From NCBI RefSeq assembly GCF_017873555.1, contig NZ_JAGGKE010000004.1:153433-217432 (forward strand): a stretch of DNA of 64,000 bases, in the 5' to 3' direction. Shown here piece after piece: positions 34,283 to 41,974 of the stretch (positions are counted from its first letter, which is position 1; every line of letters begins with the position of its first letter). The translations under genes and the position numbers were made by a program. This stretch comes from Halorubrum trapanicum. Its GTDB lineage: Archaea; Halobacteriota; Halobacteria; Halobacteriales; Haloferacaceae. Under the pieces are notes generated by a model. The model worked only from the letters and a program-made list of their open reading frames with translations. It ran no database searches and was not told the DNA's origin.

Positions 34283-34606
34283 GTTTATAAATAGACGCGG
34301 CGGTGGCGCGTGCCTGCGAGGCCGCTTCGCGGCCGAGCAGCACGCGCGAGGGAGTCGGGCGCGACGAGGGCGACCGAAGGGAGCCCGAAGGAGGCGCCCG
34401 ACGAGGCTGGGGAGGCGTGAGGTGCTGTGCGGTGGCGGTTCGGGGCGGGACTCAAAGGGGCAGCCGTGAGGTGGGCGCAGGTGACGCAAGGACCACAAGG
34501 AGGGAGCGGTAGCGACCGACTGAGGACCGCAGCGAGCGTGCGCCCACCTCACGGCTGGGGCTTTGGCGGTGTTCACCGCTGATCGCTGGTCAATCATTTA
34601 TAAGAG
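34283..34606 (+). repeat. Dispersed structured element, copy C
   Basis: Lies in the 496-bp gap between the convergent GT2 and GT39-like genes; no gene is supported. It begins at GTTTATAAAT and ends at TCATTTATAA. It has the blocks GGCGGTGGCGCGTGCCTGCG, GGCCGC/GCGGCC, CACGCGCGAGGGAG, a stem (34354-34362 with 34394-34402), GAGGCTGGGGAGGCGTGAGG and GGGACTCAAAGGGGCAG. It closes with a perfect 19-bp stem (34461-34479 with 34539-34557) directly before GGGGCTTTGG. Compared with A and B it lacks the GGGACC and GCCGGCGC hairpins. Confidence 0.85.
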
Positions 34607-34672
34607 AGCTGTTGCGGATTTAGAAGTACTCACAGCCGATCCGCTGGCAGTCGATTATAAACTGTCGTCGTA

Positions 34673-36964
34673 TTAGTCGCTCGCCTCGGCCCGCGTTTCG
34701 AAGACGACCCACTCCGAGTGTTTGGCGGGTTGGTCGGGGAGGTACGTCCCCTCGCTCCCGCAGTCGGTGACGAGCCGACACACCGACCGCTCGGGGGGCC
34801 AGACGACCTCGACGTCGCCCTCTCCGCTTCCCACCGCTTCGCCTCCCACCGCTTCGCCTCCCACCGCCTCGTCGTCGGCCATCCGCACCGTCGCCTCCTG
34901 CCGGTAGGTGAACGTCGAGCCGTCGGGCGCGAACAGCGTCACCGTGAGGAACGCCACGTCGCCCGCGGGATCGACCGAGACCGATTCGTTGGGCGCACCC
35001 GCGAGCCGAACCCCGTCGCTCCCGACCGACCACCCGACCGAGAGCGGGTCGCCGGCCTCGGGGTCGGCCACGGTGTACACCGCCCGCCCCTCGCCGCGCC
35101 GCGTCTCGACCCGGACCCGCGCGCTGTCGACGCGCTCGGGAACCCCGACGGTCGTCTCGGCGTCGACCCGCGACCCCGAGCGCACCTCGATCGGCTCCAG
35201 CTTCGGCGTGACTCGGTCGTCGGGGTCCGCGGTCCACACGCCGCGGTAGCCGTACCGGTAGATCGTTCGGTTCGGGTAGGCGTCGAGGACCGCGAAGTCC
35301 TCCTCCGGGTCGCGGTCGAGCGCGTACACCGCGTCGCCGTCGAGTCCCGGGCCGTTCCGGAGCTCCTGGAACGGATGCGCGAGCCACTCGCCGTACGGCG
35401 TCGGGACGAACACCAGCGCGTCCGAGAACTCCGTCTCCTCGAACGGCGCGTACGCGGCCTCGTGTTTGGCGTCGATCGCCGCGTTGCGCTCGACCGGGTC
35501 GCTCGCGGCCGCGACCGCTGCGCCGGACGCGACGACGAGCGCGACGGCGACGACGACCGCGACCCCGGCCCGCGCGCCCCGCTCCGAACCGGTCCGCGCG
35601 GCGAGCGCGTCCCGGAGGCGTGGCAGCGCGCGCGCCGCGGCCGCGACGCCGAGACCGCCGAACACCGACAGCGGCACGAGCAGGTCGAAGTGGTAGAACG
35701 GGCCGAACAGCGACGCCAGCCCGTCGGTCGGGTCCGAGAGGTCGGCGAGCGCGTTATGCGTCCCCCAGAAGAACAGGTTCCCGACCACGACCGAGACGGC
35801 CACGCCGGCGAGAAGCAGCGCCGCGGTCCGCCGGAACGACGGGATGCCGGGTGGGTCGCCGTTCCCGCTCGACGCGTCCGGGTCGACCGCGCCCGCGAGG
35901 TCCGCCCCTGCGAGGTCGACACCCGCGCGCCACCGCCGGACCGCGACCGCGCCGCCGACGAGCGCGAGCAGCGTCCCGAGCGGCCCGGCCGCGACCCACC
36001 GCGTCGCCAGCTCTCGCAGCGCGTAGCCGTTCGATTCGAGCGCCAGCGGCAGCGTGTACTCCACCGAGTGGCCCAGAATGCGCCGCTCGCCGAAGCCGGG
36101 ACCGTCCATCGGCGCGAACGCCTGGTACGGGAAGGTGAGCGGCGATCCCGTGATCCGGAGGTTGTACGCGAGCGTCACGCCGACGAACAGCGTCCCGAAC
36201 AGCGCCGTCAGCCCGTGTCTGCGGACGGGACTCGGGAGCGCGGAGAGATCCAGTCCCTCGGCCGCAGTCGCCGACCCGACCCGCCACAGCGCGTGGCAGA
36301 TGAACGGCGCCGCGAAAAGCACCGCGGTGAACGGGCGCGCGAAGAAGGCGATCCCGATCGCGGCGCCCGCGACTCCGGCGGCCGCGGTCGACCCGTCGCG
36401 GACGCTCCGGAGGTACGCGACCGCGAACAGGAGGTTGAAGAACGTCGTTGGCGCGTACGAGAGGAACGTCGCGCCCGTGAGTATCGCCATCGGCGACGCA
36501 GCGAACAGGACGGCCGCGGCGACTCCCGCCCGCCGACCGACGGCCATCGCGCCGAGCAGGTAGACGAGCGCGGCGTTGCCCGCGGCGACCGCCGCGAGCG
36601 TCACCCGCGGTTCGTCGAAGAGGGCCATCGATATCGCGTACGTCGCCGCCGGAACGGGGCTGTACTTCGGGTAGAGACGCCCGCCGTCCTCGACGAAGAA
36701 CCACGGGTGGACGGCGTCGGCGAGCGCGCCGGCGTGGAACTCCAGTTGGCCGCCGAGGAGGAGCGCGGCCTGCGTGAGGTAGACGCCCTCGTCGTGGTTC
36801 GCGGAGTGGTGCGAGAACAGCGTCGCGGCGACCGCGAACGTCAGGACCCCCGCGGTCAGCGAGACGCAGACCGCGGCCGCGGTCGTCCGGTCCGCGCGAG
36901 CGAGCCGCTGCCGAAACCGGGCCGCGAGCCGCGCGAAAAGCGACGAGTCGGAGCGGGACGACAC
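34673..36964 (-). CDS. GT39/ArnT-like membrane glycosyltransferase
   Basis: 763 aa. About twelve transmembrane helices in the first 500 residues are followed by an extracytoplasmic beta-rich domain of about 260 residues. The first external loop holds the acidic motif NHDEGVYLTQAALLLGG, the catalytic-site pattern of polyprenol-phosphate-sugar-dependent GT-C enzymes (PMT/ArnT). A later loop has YPKYSPVPA. The C-terminus contains EAVGG repeats. GTG start, 13 bases after the iron-binding-protein gene, so the two form one operon under box 3. It probably transfers a lipid-linked sugar to an external acceptor; donor and acceptor are unknown. Confidence 0.75.
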   Translation of the reverse strand: MSSRSDSSLFARLAARFRQRLARADRTTAAAVCVSLTAGVLTFAVAATLFSHHSANHDEGVYLTQAALLLGGQLEFHAGALADAVHPWFFVEDGGRLYPKYSPVPAATYAISMALFDEPRVTLAAVAAGNAALVYLLGAMAVGRRAGVAAAVLFAASPMAILTGATFLSYAPTTFFNLLFAVAYLRSVRDGSTAAAGVAGAAIGIAFFARPFTAVLFAAPFICHALWRVGSATAAEGLDLSALPSPVRRHGLTALFGTLFVGVTLAYNLRITGSPLTFPYQAFAPMDGPGFGERRILGHSVEYTLPLALESNGYALRELATRWVAAGPLGTLLALVGGAVAVRRWRAGVDLAGADLAGAVDPDASSGNGDPPGIPSFRRTAALLLAGVAVSVVVGNLFFWGTHNALADLSDPTDGLASLFGPFYHFDLLVPLSVFGGLGVAAAARALPRLRDALAARTGSERGARAGVAVVVAVALVVASGAAVAAASDPVERNAAIDAKHEAAYAPFEETEFSDALVFVPTPYGEWLAHPFQELRNGPGLDGDAVYALDRDPEEDFAVLDAYPNRTIYRYGYRGVWTADPDDRVTPKLEPIEVRSGSRVDAETTVGVPERVDSARVRVETRRGEGRAVYTVADPEAGDPLSVGWSVGSDGVRLAGAPNESVSVDPAGDVAFLTVTLFAPDGSTFTYRQEATVRMADDEAVGGEAVGGEAVGSGEGDVEVVWPPERSVCRLVTDCGSEGTYLPDQPAKHSEWVVFETRAEASD

Positions 36965-36977
36965 GGAACGAGACGCG

Positions 36978-38105
36978 TCAGATGTTGACGCCGGCCTCGC
37001 GCATGAGGTCGACGGTCGCCTCCAAGTCGGACAGCTCCGTCAGGTCGATGTCCGGCACGTCGAGCTCGTCGATCGTCGGGAGGTCGCCGATCGGGTCCAC
37101 GTCGGGGATGAGCGGGTACTCGAACGTCGAGCGCGCGAAGTAGTCCTGCGCCTCCGCGGACAGCAGGTGCCGAACGAAGTTCCCGGCGAGCTCGGTGTCC
37201 GTGGCGGTGTCGACGATCGCGGCGCCCGCGACGTTGAACACCGCGCCGGCGTCGCCCTCGGTGAAGGCGGTGTCGATGGTCGCCTCCGGGTTCCCGTCGA
37301 GGACGCGCTGGATGTAGTAGTGGTTCGTGAATCCGGCGTCGACGGTCCCGTCCGCGATCTCCTCGCAGACGCGGAACTCGTTGTTGTACGTGGTCGCCCC
37401 CGAGTCGACGACGGCTTCGAGCCACTCGCGGGTGGTCTCGTCGCCTTCGAGGATCCGCATCGCGGTGACGAACGCCTGACAGGAGCCGTAGGAGGGCGCC
37501 CACGCGAGGTCGCCGTCGAACCCCTCGGGGAACGCCATGATGTCGCTGGGGACGTCCGAGGCGTCGTACTCGCCGCTGTCGTACGGGACCGTCCGGGCGC
37601 GGCCGGAGGTGCCGATCCACTGGTCGGTCCGGAACTCCTCGCGGACCAGGTCGGCGACGTCGCTCGGGATCGCCTGCGTGCGTCCCTCGCTCGCGAGGGC
37701 GCCGAGCGACCCCGCGTTCACCGAGTAGAACACGTCCGCCGGCGACCCCTCGCCCTCGTTGATGATCGCGTTCACATGGTCGGTGGAGGAGGCGTACCGG
37801 ACCTCCAAGTCGAGGTCGGGGTACTCCTCGTCGATGTACTCGACGAGCGGGCCGACGAGGAACTCGTTGCGGCCGGAGTACACCGTCAGCTCGCCCGAGA
37901 GGTCGGGCATCTCGGCGATCGGCGTGCCGCCCGGCAGCCCGCGACCCTCGCGGCCGGAACCGATCTGGCCGATCGACGACTCCGCGCCGCCGTCGTCCGT
38001 TTCCTCGCCCGTACAACCCGCGAGTCCGACCGCGCCGACCGCGGCTGAACTCGCGAGGAACCGTCTCCGGTTCACCTTCGTCTCGGTGTGATCGTGAGTC
38101 GTCAT
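36978..38105 (-). CDS. Ferric iron ABC transporter substrate-binding lipoprotein (FbpA type)
   Basis: 375 aa. The Tat signal NRRRFLASSAAVGAVGLAG is followed by the lipobox Cys C31 and an acidic linker. The bilobed type-2 periplasmic binding fold has GELTVYSGRNEFLVGPLVEYI, STDHVNAIINEGEGSPADVFYSVNAG and FTNHYYIQRV. This is the pattern of Fe(III)-binding proteins, including Tyr residues that could be ligands. It pairs with the permease at 29.3-30.9 kb. Operator box 3 lies 5 bases before its ATG. It is cotranscribed with a glycosyltransferase, which is unusual. Confidence 0.9.
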   Translation of the reverse strand: MTTHDHTETKVNRRRFLASSAAVGAVGLAGCTGEETDDGGAESSIGQIGSGREGRGLPGGTPIAEMPDLSGELTVYSGRNEFLVGPLVEYIDEEYPDLDLEVRYASSTDHVNAIINEGEGSPADVFYSVNAGSLGALASEGRTQAIPSDVADLVREEFRTDQWIGTSGRARTVPYDSGEYDASDVPSDIMAFPEGFDGDLAWAPSYGSCQAFVTAMRILEGDETTREWLEAVVDSGATTYNNEFRVCEEIADGTVDAGFTNHYYIQRVLDGNPEATIDTAFTEGDAGAVFNVAGAAIVDTATDTELAGNFVRHLLSAEAQDYFARSTFEYPLIPDVDPIGDLPTIDELDVPDIDLTELSDLEATVDLMREAGVNI

Positions 38106-38110
38106 GTGTT

Positions 38111-38124
38111 TTAGGCCTCCCTAA
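38111..38124. promoter_or_regulatory. DtxR-type operator (box 3), TTAGG-CCTC-CCTAA
   Basis: A perfect inverted repeat 5 bases upstream of the ATG (minus strand) of the ferric-binding lipoprotein gene, where a DtxR-like repressor would control iron uptake. Confidence 0.8.
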
Positions 38125-38144
38125 ATCCTCTTAGTCGTGTCGGT

Positions 38145-39326
38145 TCAGTCGTCCGCGACCGCCGGCGTCCGGCGGATCGCGTCGAGACAGTCGAGCCAGT
38201 CGCGCATGTACTCGCCGCAGTGGTTGAGGAACGCGCCGTTGTTCCACTCGGCGAAGTCGCCCTCGGCGAGCGCGTCGGCCATCGCGTCGAAGACCGCCGC
38301 GTACGAGTCGGCGTCTCCTCCCGCTCCGTCGATCACCTCCCAGACGTGCTCGTTTAGCTCTAGCCCCGCCACCTCGTTCGCGAGGTCGTCGAACGTCGAC
38401 CGCGGGGCCTTGTTGTGCTCACACAGCGGGCCGCCGTTGTAGATCCGCTTGCCGAGCACGTCGCAGGCTCGCTTGAGGAACAGGCCCGACCAGATGTCGT
38501 CGAAGCGACCCACGTCCCACTCGTTGTCGTCCATCGGCAGCTGGTAGAACGCGGGGATCACCTCGCGGCGGAACGCGAGGTTCATCGAGCAGACGGTGAG
38601 GTAGTTGCCGCGCTCGGCGACGAAGTCGTTCCCGAAGTCGTCGGCGGTCGTGCGCGTCTGGGCCTGTCCCTCCAGGTCGCCGTCCATCAGGATCCGGACC
38701 GCGTCGAGGTCGGGAACGTTGGTCCACAGCCCCTGCGAGGCGACGACCTCGCCGGACTCGACCGCGACCGCGTCCGTCTCGACCGTCTCGTCCATCGCGG
38801 AGTAGGGATACCCGCGCGGGTAGAGTCCGTGCTCGTCGGCGTTCCGGTAAAGGACGTTCACCCAGTCCTCGTCCGAACTGACCCGCTCGATCGAACCCTC
38901 GAACGCGAGGTTCTCGGTGTGGCGGCCGAAGTAGTCGGCGTCGTCGTGCGGGAGCGTGTCGTCGTCGATGAAGATCCCGTACTCGAAGGAGTCGTCGGCC
39001 CACATGTACAGCAGCCCGAAGCTCGTCTCGGCGTGGCTCGCGGCCGGGACGACGTGGCCGTACTCCGCGACCCCGTTCGCCTCGTACCACTCCTCGCGGC
39101 GGGCGCCGTCGAACACCTCGCCGGAGACGCCCAACTCGTCGAGCATCGCGCGCATCTCGTCGACCTCGCAGAACTCCTCGGTGACGAGCACGAAGTGGAG
39201 CCGCGAGACGTCGAAGCCGTGGTCGCGGGCGTTCTCGACGTACGCCCGAACGCACTCGTACTCCCGAATCGTCGGGACGATCACGCAGATGTCCGAGCCG
39301 TCGCGGTCCGAGGCGGTCGGGTTCAT
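38145..39326 (-). CDS. RGP-like (GT75) protein, annotated in archaea as alpha-1,4-glucan-protein synthase
   Basis: 393 aa. The GT-A-like fold of reversibly glycosylated polypeptides: an N-terminal VIVPTIREYECVRAYVENA, the metal site YGIFIDDDTLPHDDADYF, then GYPYSAMDETVETDAVAVESGEVVASQGLWTNVPDLDAVRILMDG, YLTVCSMNLAFRREVIPAFYQLP and GRFDDIWSGLFLKR. Plant members are UDP-arabinopyranose mutases; archaeal activity is not established. No transmembrane helices, so cytoplasmic. Operator box 4 lies 12 bases before the ATG, so it is its own transcription unit in the same regulon. Confidence 0.85.
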   Translation of the reverse strand: MNPTASDRDGSDICVIVPTIREYECVRAYVENARDHGFDVSRLHFVLVTEEFCEVDEMRAMLDELGVSGEVFDGARREEWYEANGVAEYGHVVPAASHAETSFGLLYMWADDSFEYGIFIDDDTLPHDDADYFGRHTENLAFEGSIERVSSDEDWVNVLYRNADEHGLYPRGYPYSAMDETVETDAVAVESGEVVASQGLWTNVPDLDAVRILMDGDLEGQAQTRTTADDFGNDFVAERGNYLTVCSMNLAFRREVIPAFYQLPMDDNEWDVGRFDDIWSGLFLKRACDVLGKRIYNGGPLCEHNKAPRSTFDDLANEVAGLELNEHVWEVIDGAGGDADSYAAVFDAMADALAEGDFAEWNNGAFLNHCGEYMRDWLDCLDAIRRTPAVADD

Positions 39327-39338
39327 ACTCGGTTGTTT

Positions 39339-39352
39339 TTAGGGTTGCCTAA
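39339..39352. promoter_or_regulatory. DtxR-type operator (box 4), TTAGG-GTTG-CCTAA
   Basis: Identical in sequence, including the spacer, to box 1. It lies 12 bases upstream of the RGP-like gene (minus strand) and just past the end of the UPF0104 gene. Confidence 0.75.
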
Positions 39353-39356
39353 AAAT

Positions 39357-40490
39357 TTAGCGGTCCGGAGACGGCCGCGTCGCGGCCGCGTCCGGCTCCC
39401 GCTCCGACTCGTCGGGCGCGCCCGTCACCGAGAAGTCGAACGCGCCCGCGACGAAGCCGCCGCCCGCGAGCGTGACGGCGTTTTTCAGCGCGTGGTCGAG
39501 CGCCGCCGCGGCGAGCGCGGTCTCGGCCGGGATCGGCGTGGTCGCGACGACGATACCGGTGAACGCCGCCTCGTACAGCCCGATCCCGCCCTGCGAGAGC
39601 GGCAGCACCTTCGCGAGGTTCCCGGCCGAGACGGCGAGGGTCCCGACGACGAGCAGCGTTCCGGGGTCGACGCTCCCCCCGAATCCGCCCACGAGCGCCG
39701 CGAGGACGAGGACGGCGGTCACGGCGTCTACCGCCCACACGACGCCGCTCGCGAGGAACACCCGGACGACCGCGCCCCCGTCGGCGGCGACGACGCGGAC
39801 GGCGGCGCCGAACCGGACCGCGGCGTCGACGACCCGCGAGAGCCGGGACCCCTCGACGCGGTCGCGGAGGGCCGGGCCGAACCGACGGTCGCTCCGCGCG
39901 ACCGCGACGGCGCCCGCGGAGAACAGCGCGGCCGCGAGGGCGGTCCCCGCGGCGGCCGCGACCGCCCGCCCGGACCCATCCGGCGCCACGGTCCGGCCGT
40001 CGACGAGCAGGGCCGCGAGCGCGGCGCCGCCGAGCGCGCCGAGCGCGACCAGGTCGAAGGCGCGCTCGACCGCCAGCGACGCGATTCCGGTCGGGTAGGG
40101 GACGCCGCGCCGGTCGTTCAGCAGGTACGCGCGAACGCCGTCTCCGGCGCGCGCGGGGACGATCAGGTTCGCGGTCTGGCTCGCGAACACCGTCGCCGTG
40201 AGGAACGCCGTGCGACACCGGTACCCCATCGGCGCGAGCACGTCGCCGTACCGCCGCCCGCGGACCGGCCACGAGGCGAGGTAGACGGCGAGCGCCGCGA
40301 GGAGGAGCGACGGGTCCGCGGCGACGGCCGCCCCGACGACGGCCTCGACGTCGAGGGTCCGCGTCAGCACCGCGCCGCCGACGGCGAGGACGAGAACCGT
40401 CCCCGCGACCGCGAGCGATCCCCGAGGGAGACGCTCGCGGAGGCGACGGAGGCGCTCGCGGAGCCGAGCGACGGCGACGCGTGGGTTCAT
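39357..40490 (-). CDS. UPF0104 / lysylphosphatidylglycerol-synthase-TM-like membrane protein
   Basis: 377 aa with about eight transmembrane helices. Family patterns include SQTANLIVPARAGDGVRAYLL, SLAVERAFDLVALGALGGAAL and VSAGNLAKVLPLSQGGIGLYEAAFTGIV. In the haloarchaeal AglD this module is fused behind a DPM1-like GT2 domain. Here the GT2 gene (33.4 kb) and this membrane part are separate but carry the same operator. It may help translocate or use polyprenol-linked sugar, which is inference. Operator box 5 is 8 bases before the ATG. Confidence 0.82.
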   Translation of the reverse strand: MNPRVAVARLRERLRRLRERLPRGSLAVAGTVLVLAVGGAVLTRTLDVEAVVGAAVAADPSLLLAALAVYLASWPVRGRRYGDVLAPMGYRCRTAFLTATVFASQTANLIVPARAGDGVRAYLLNDRRGVPYPTGIASLAVERAFDLVALGALGGAALAALLVDGRTVAPDGSGRAVAAAAGTALAAALFSAGAVAVARSDRRFGPALRDRVEGSRLSRVVDAAVRFGAAVRVVAADGGAVVRVFLASGVVWAVDAVTAVLVLAALVGGFGGSVDPGTLLVVGTLAVSAGNLAKVLPLSQGGIGLYEAAFTGIVVATTPIPAETALAAAALDHALKNAVTLAGGGFVAGAFDFSVTGAPDESEREPDAAATRPSPDR

Positions 40491-40498
40491 CCATTCGT

Positions 40499-40512
40499 TT
40501 AGGCCGCCCTAA
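40499..40512. promoter_or_regulatory. DtxR-type operator (box 5), TTAGG-CCGC-CCTAA
   Basis: A perfect inverted repeat 8 bases before the ATG of the UPF0104 gene (minus strand), adjoining the TATA-like TTTTATT at 40516-40522. Confidence 0.75.
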
Positions 40513-40606
40513 AGAATAAAACGCTGGCGGTTCGCGGAGGCGAAACGGAGGGGTACGGACCCGGCCCGGCGCAACACGTTTGTTCGTGAACCGCGAAATA
40601 CCACGC

Positions 40607-40909
40607 ATGAGCGCGAACGAGGCGGACGCCGACGCCGCGGGAGACGACGTGCGGATGTGGCTCGTCGAGCGCACCTACTCCGACGACGAGCAAAACATGG
40701 TGATCCTCACGTACGCGACGCCCGACGGCGAGCGCTACTTCCGGAAGGAGCGCGCGCTCACCTCCTTCGCCGACGTGCGCGACACGACCGCCGCCGTCGA
40801 CGCCGACCCGGCGAACGTCGGGAGCGTCGACGACCCCGCCGACCGCGAGCGGTACGCCGCCGAAGCGACGCGGATGGCCCGCGCCCACGACCCCGACGAC
40901 GTGATCTGA
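40607..40909 (+). CDS. Conserved haloarchaeal hypothetical protein (100 aa)
   Basis: A small acidic protein with a beta-rich core (MWLVERTYSDDEQNMVILTYATPDGERYFRKERAL) and a helical C-terminus (DRERYAAEATRMARAHDPDDVI). It looks like a conserved cytoplasmic haloarchaeal protein, but I do not recognise the family. The ATG at 40607 gives the usual acidic N-terminus; an upstream in-frame ATG at 40580 is less likely. No operator box belongs to it: box 5 faces the other way. Confidence 0.65.
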   Translation: MSANEADADAAGDDVRMWLVERTYSDDEQNMVILTYATPDGERYFRKERALTSFADVRDTTAAVDADPANVGSVDDPADRERYAAEATRMARAHDPDDVI

Positions 40910-41008
40910 GTCGCGTCCCGAGCGGCCTCGCGGGTCGCGTCCGGGTCGGACTCGCGAGCGGTTCGGACCAGCACATCCTTTTGGGCGCGCGGTCCCAACG
41001 CTCGCCCG

Positions 41009-41569
41009 ATGCGAGCCACCCTCGAAACGCTCGGAATCGCCCTCCTCGTCGGCGCCGCCCAGGCCGTCCTCGGCGTCGTCGGTCTCGCGGGACTGTTCGC
41101 GCTGTCGGCGCCCCTCTCCGTCGCCCCGTGGACCCTCGTCACCAGCGTGTACGCGCACGGGTCCGTCGGCCACCTGCTGGCGAACGCCCTCGCGCTGCTG
41201 CTCGTCGGTCCCCTCGTCGAGCGCCGGACGACCCGCGGCCGCTTCCACGCGTTCGTCGTCACCACCGGCGTGCTCGCGGGCGTCGCACAGGTGACCGTCG
41301 GGAGCCTGCTCGGTCCCCCGGCCGCCGTGTTGGGGATCAGCGGCGCAGTGTTCGCGCTCGGCGGCTACCTGCTCGCGGGCAACGTCGTGAGCGCGACGCT
41401 GTTCGACCGGCTGCGGCTCTCCCCGCGGCTCCAGCTGCTCCTGTTCGGTCTCGTCGCCGTCGTCCTCACCGCGACGACGGCCGCGCCGGGCGTCGCGCTC
41501 GTCGCGCACGCCACCGGCGCGTTCTGCGGTCTCGTCGCCGGTCGCGTCGGGCTGCTCGACGTGCGGTAA
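41009..41569 (+). CDS. Rhomboid-family intramembrane serine protease
   Basis: 186 aa with about six helices. The catalytic Ser is S111 in GISGAVFALGG, the catalytic His is H167 in VAHATGAFCGLVAG, and the helix-2 motif HLLAN (H55, N59) stabilises the oxyanion. It is close to the minimal rhomboid core, without cytosolic domain. It probably cleaves a membrane-protein substrate, which is unknown. It stands between the hypothetical gene and the convergent rpsJ. Confidence 0.9.
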   Translation: MRATLETLGIALLVGAAQAVLGVVGLAGLFALSAPLSVAPWTLVTSVYAHGSVGHLLANALALLLVGPLVERRTTRGRFHAFVVTTGVLAGVAQVTVGSLLGPPAAVLGISGAVFALGGYLLAGNVVSATLFDRLRLSPRLQLLLFGLVAVVLTATTAAPGVALVAHATGAFCGLVAGRVGLLDVR

Positions 41570-41662
41570 GCGGGAGGCGGACGCACCGGACGGAGGAAAT
41601 CGACGACGCCACCGCTGGCCGCGTCGAAAAACGGAAGGGGTGAAAGAGAAACGCCCTAGCGC

Positions 41663-41971
41663 TCAGTCTTCGAGAACGATCTCGATGCTGACGTCGTTCG
41701 GCACTTGGACGCGCATGAGCTGACGGAGCGCGCGTTCGTCGGCGTCGATGTCGATCAGACGCTTGTGGACGCGCATCTCCCAGTGCTCCCACGTCGCCGT
41801 CCCCTCACCGTCCGGGGACTTGCGCGACGGGATCTCGAGCGTCTTCGTCGGCAGCGGGATCGGGCCCGACAGGGCGACCCCCGTCGAGTCCGCGATCTCG
41901 CGGACGTCGTCGCAGATGTCGTCGAGGTCCTCGGGGCTCGTGCCGGCGAGGCGGACGCGTGCCTGCTGCAT
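41663..41971 (-). CDS. rpsJ: Ribosomal protein S10 (uS10)
   Basis: Small-subunit protein of 102 aa: [22 protein letters not shown] at the N-terminus, then the conserved [20 protein letters not shown] and the [20 protein letters not shown] region. It follows tuf by 3 bases, the common archaeal tuf-rpsJ arrangement. Confidence 0.98.
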   Translation of the reverse strand: MQQARVRLAGTSPEDLDDICDDVREIADSTGVALSGPIPLPTKTLEIPSRKSPDGEGTATWEHWEMRVHKRLIDIDADERALRQLMRVQVPNDVSIEIVLED

Positions 41972-41974
41972 CGA

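Noticed and set aside
41570..41662. tRNA gene after rpsJ
   Set aside because: Neither strand shows a cloverleaf or a GGTTCAAATCC-type T arm. I found no tRNA or rRNA anywhere in the window by eye; a tRNA scan would settle it.
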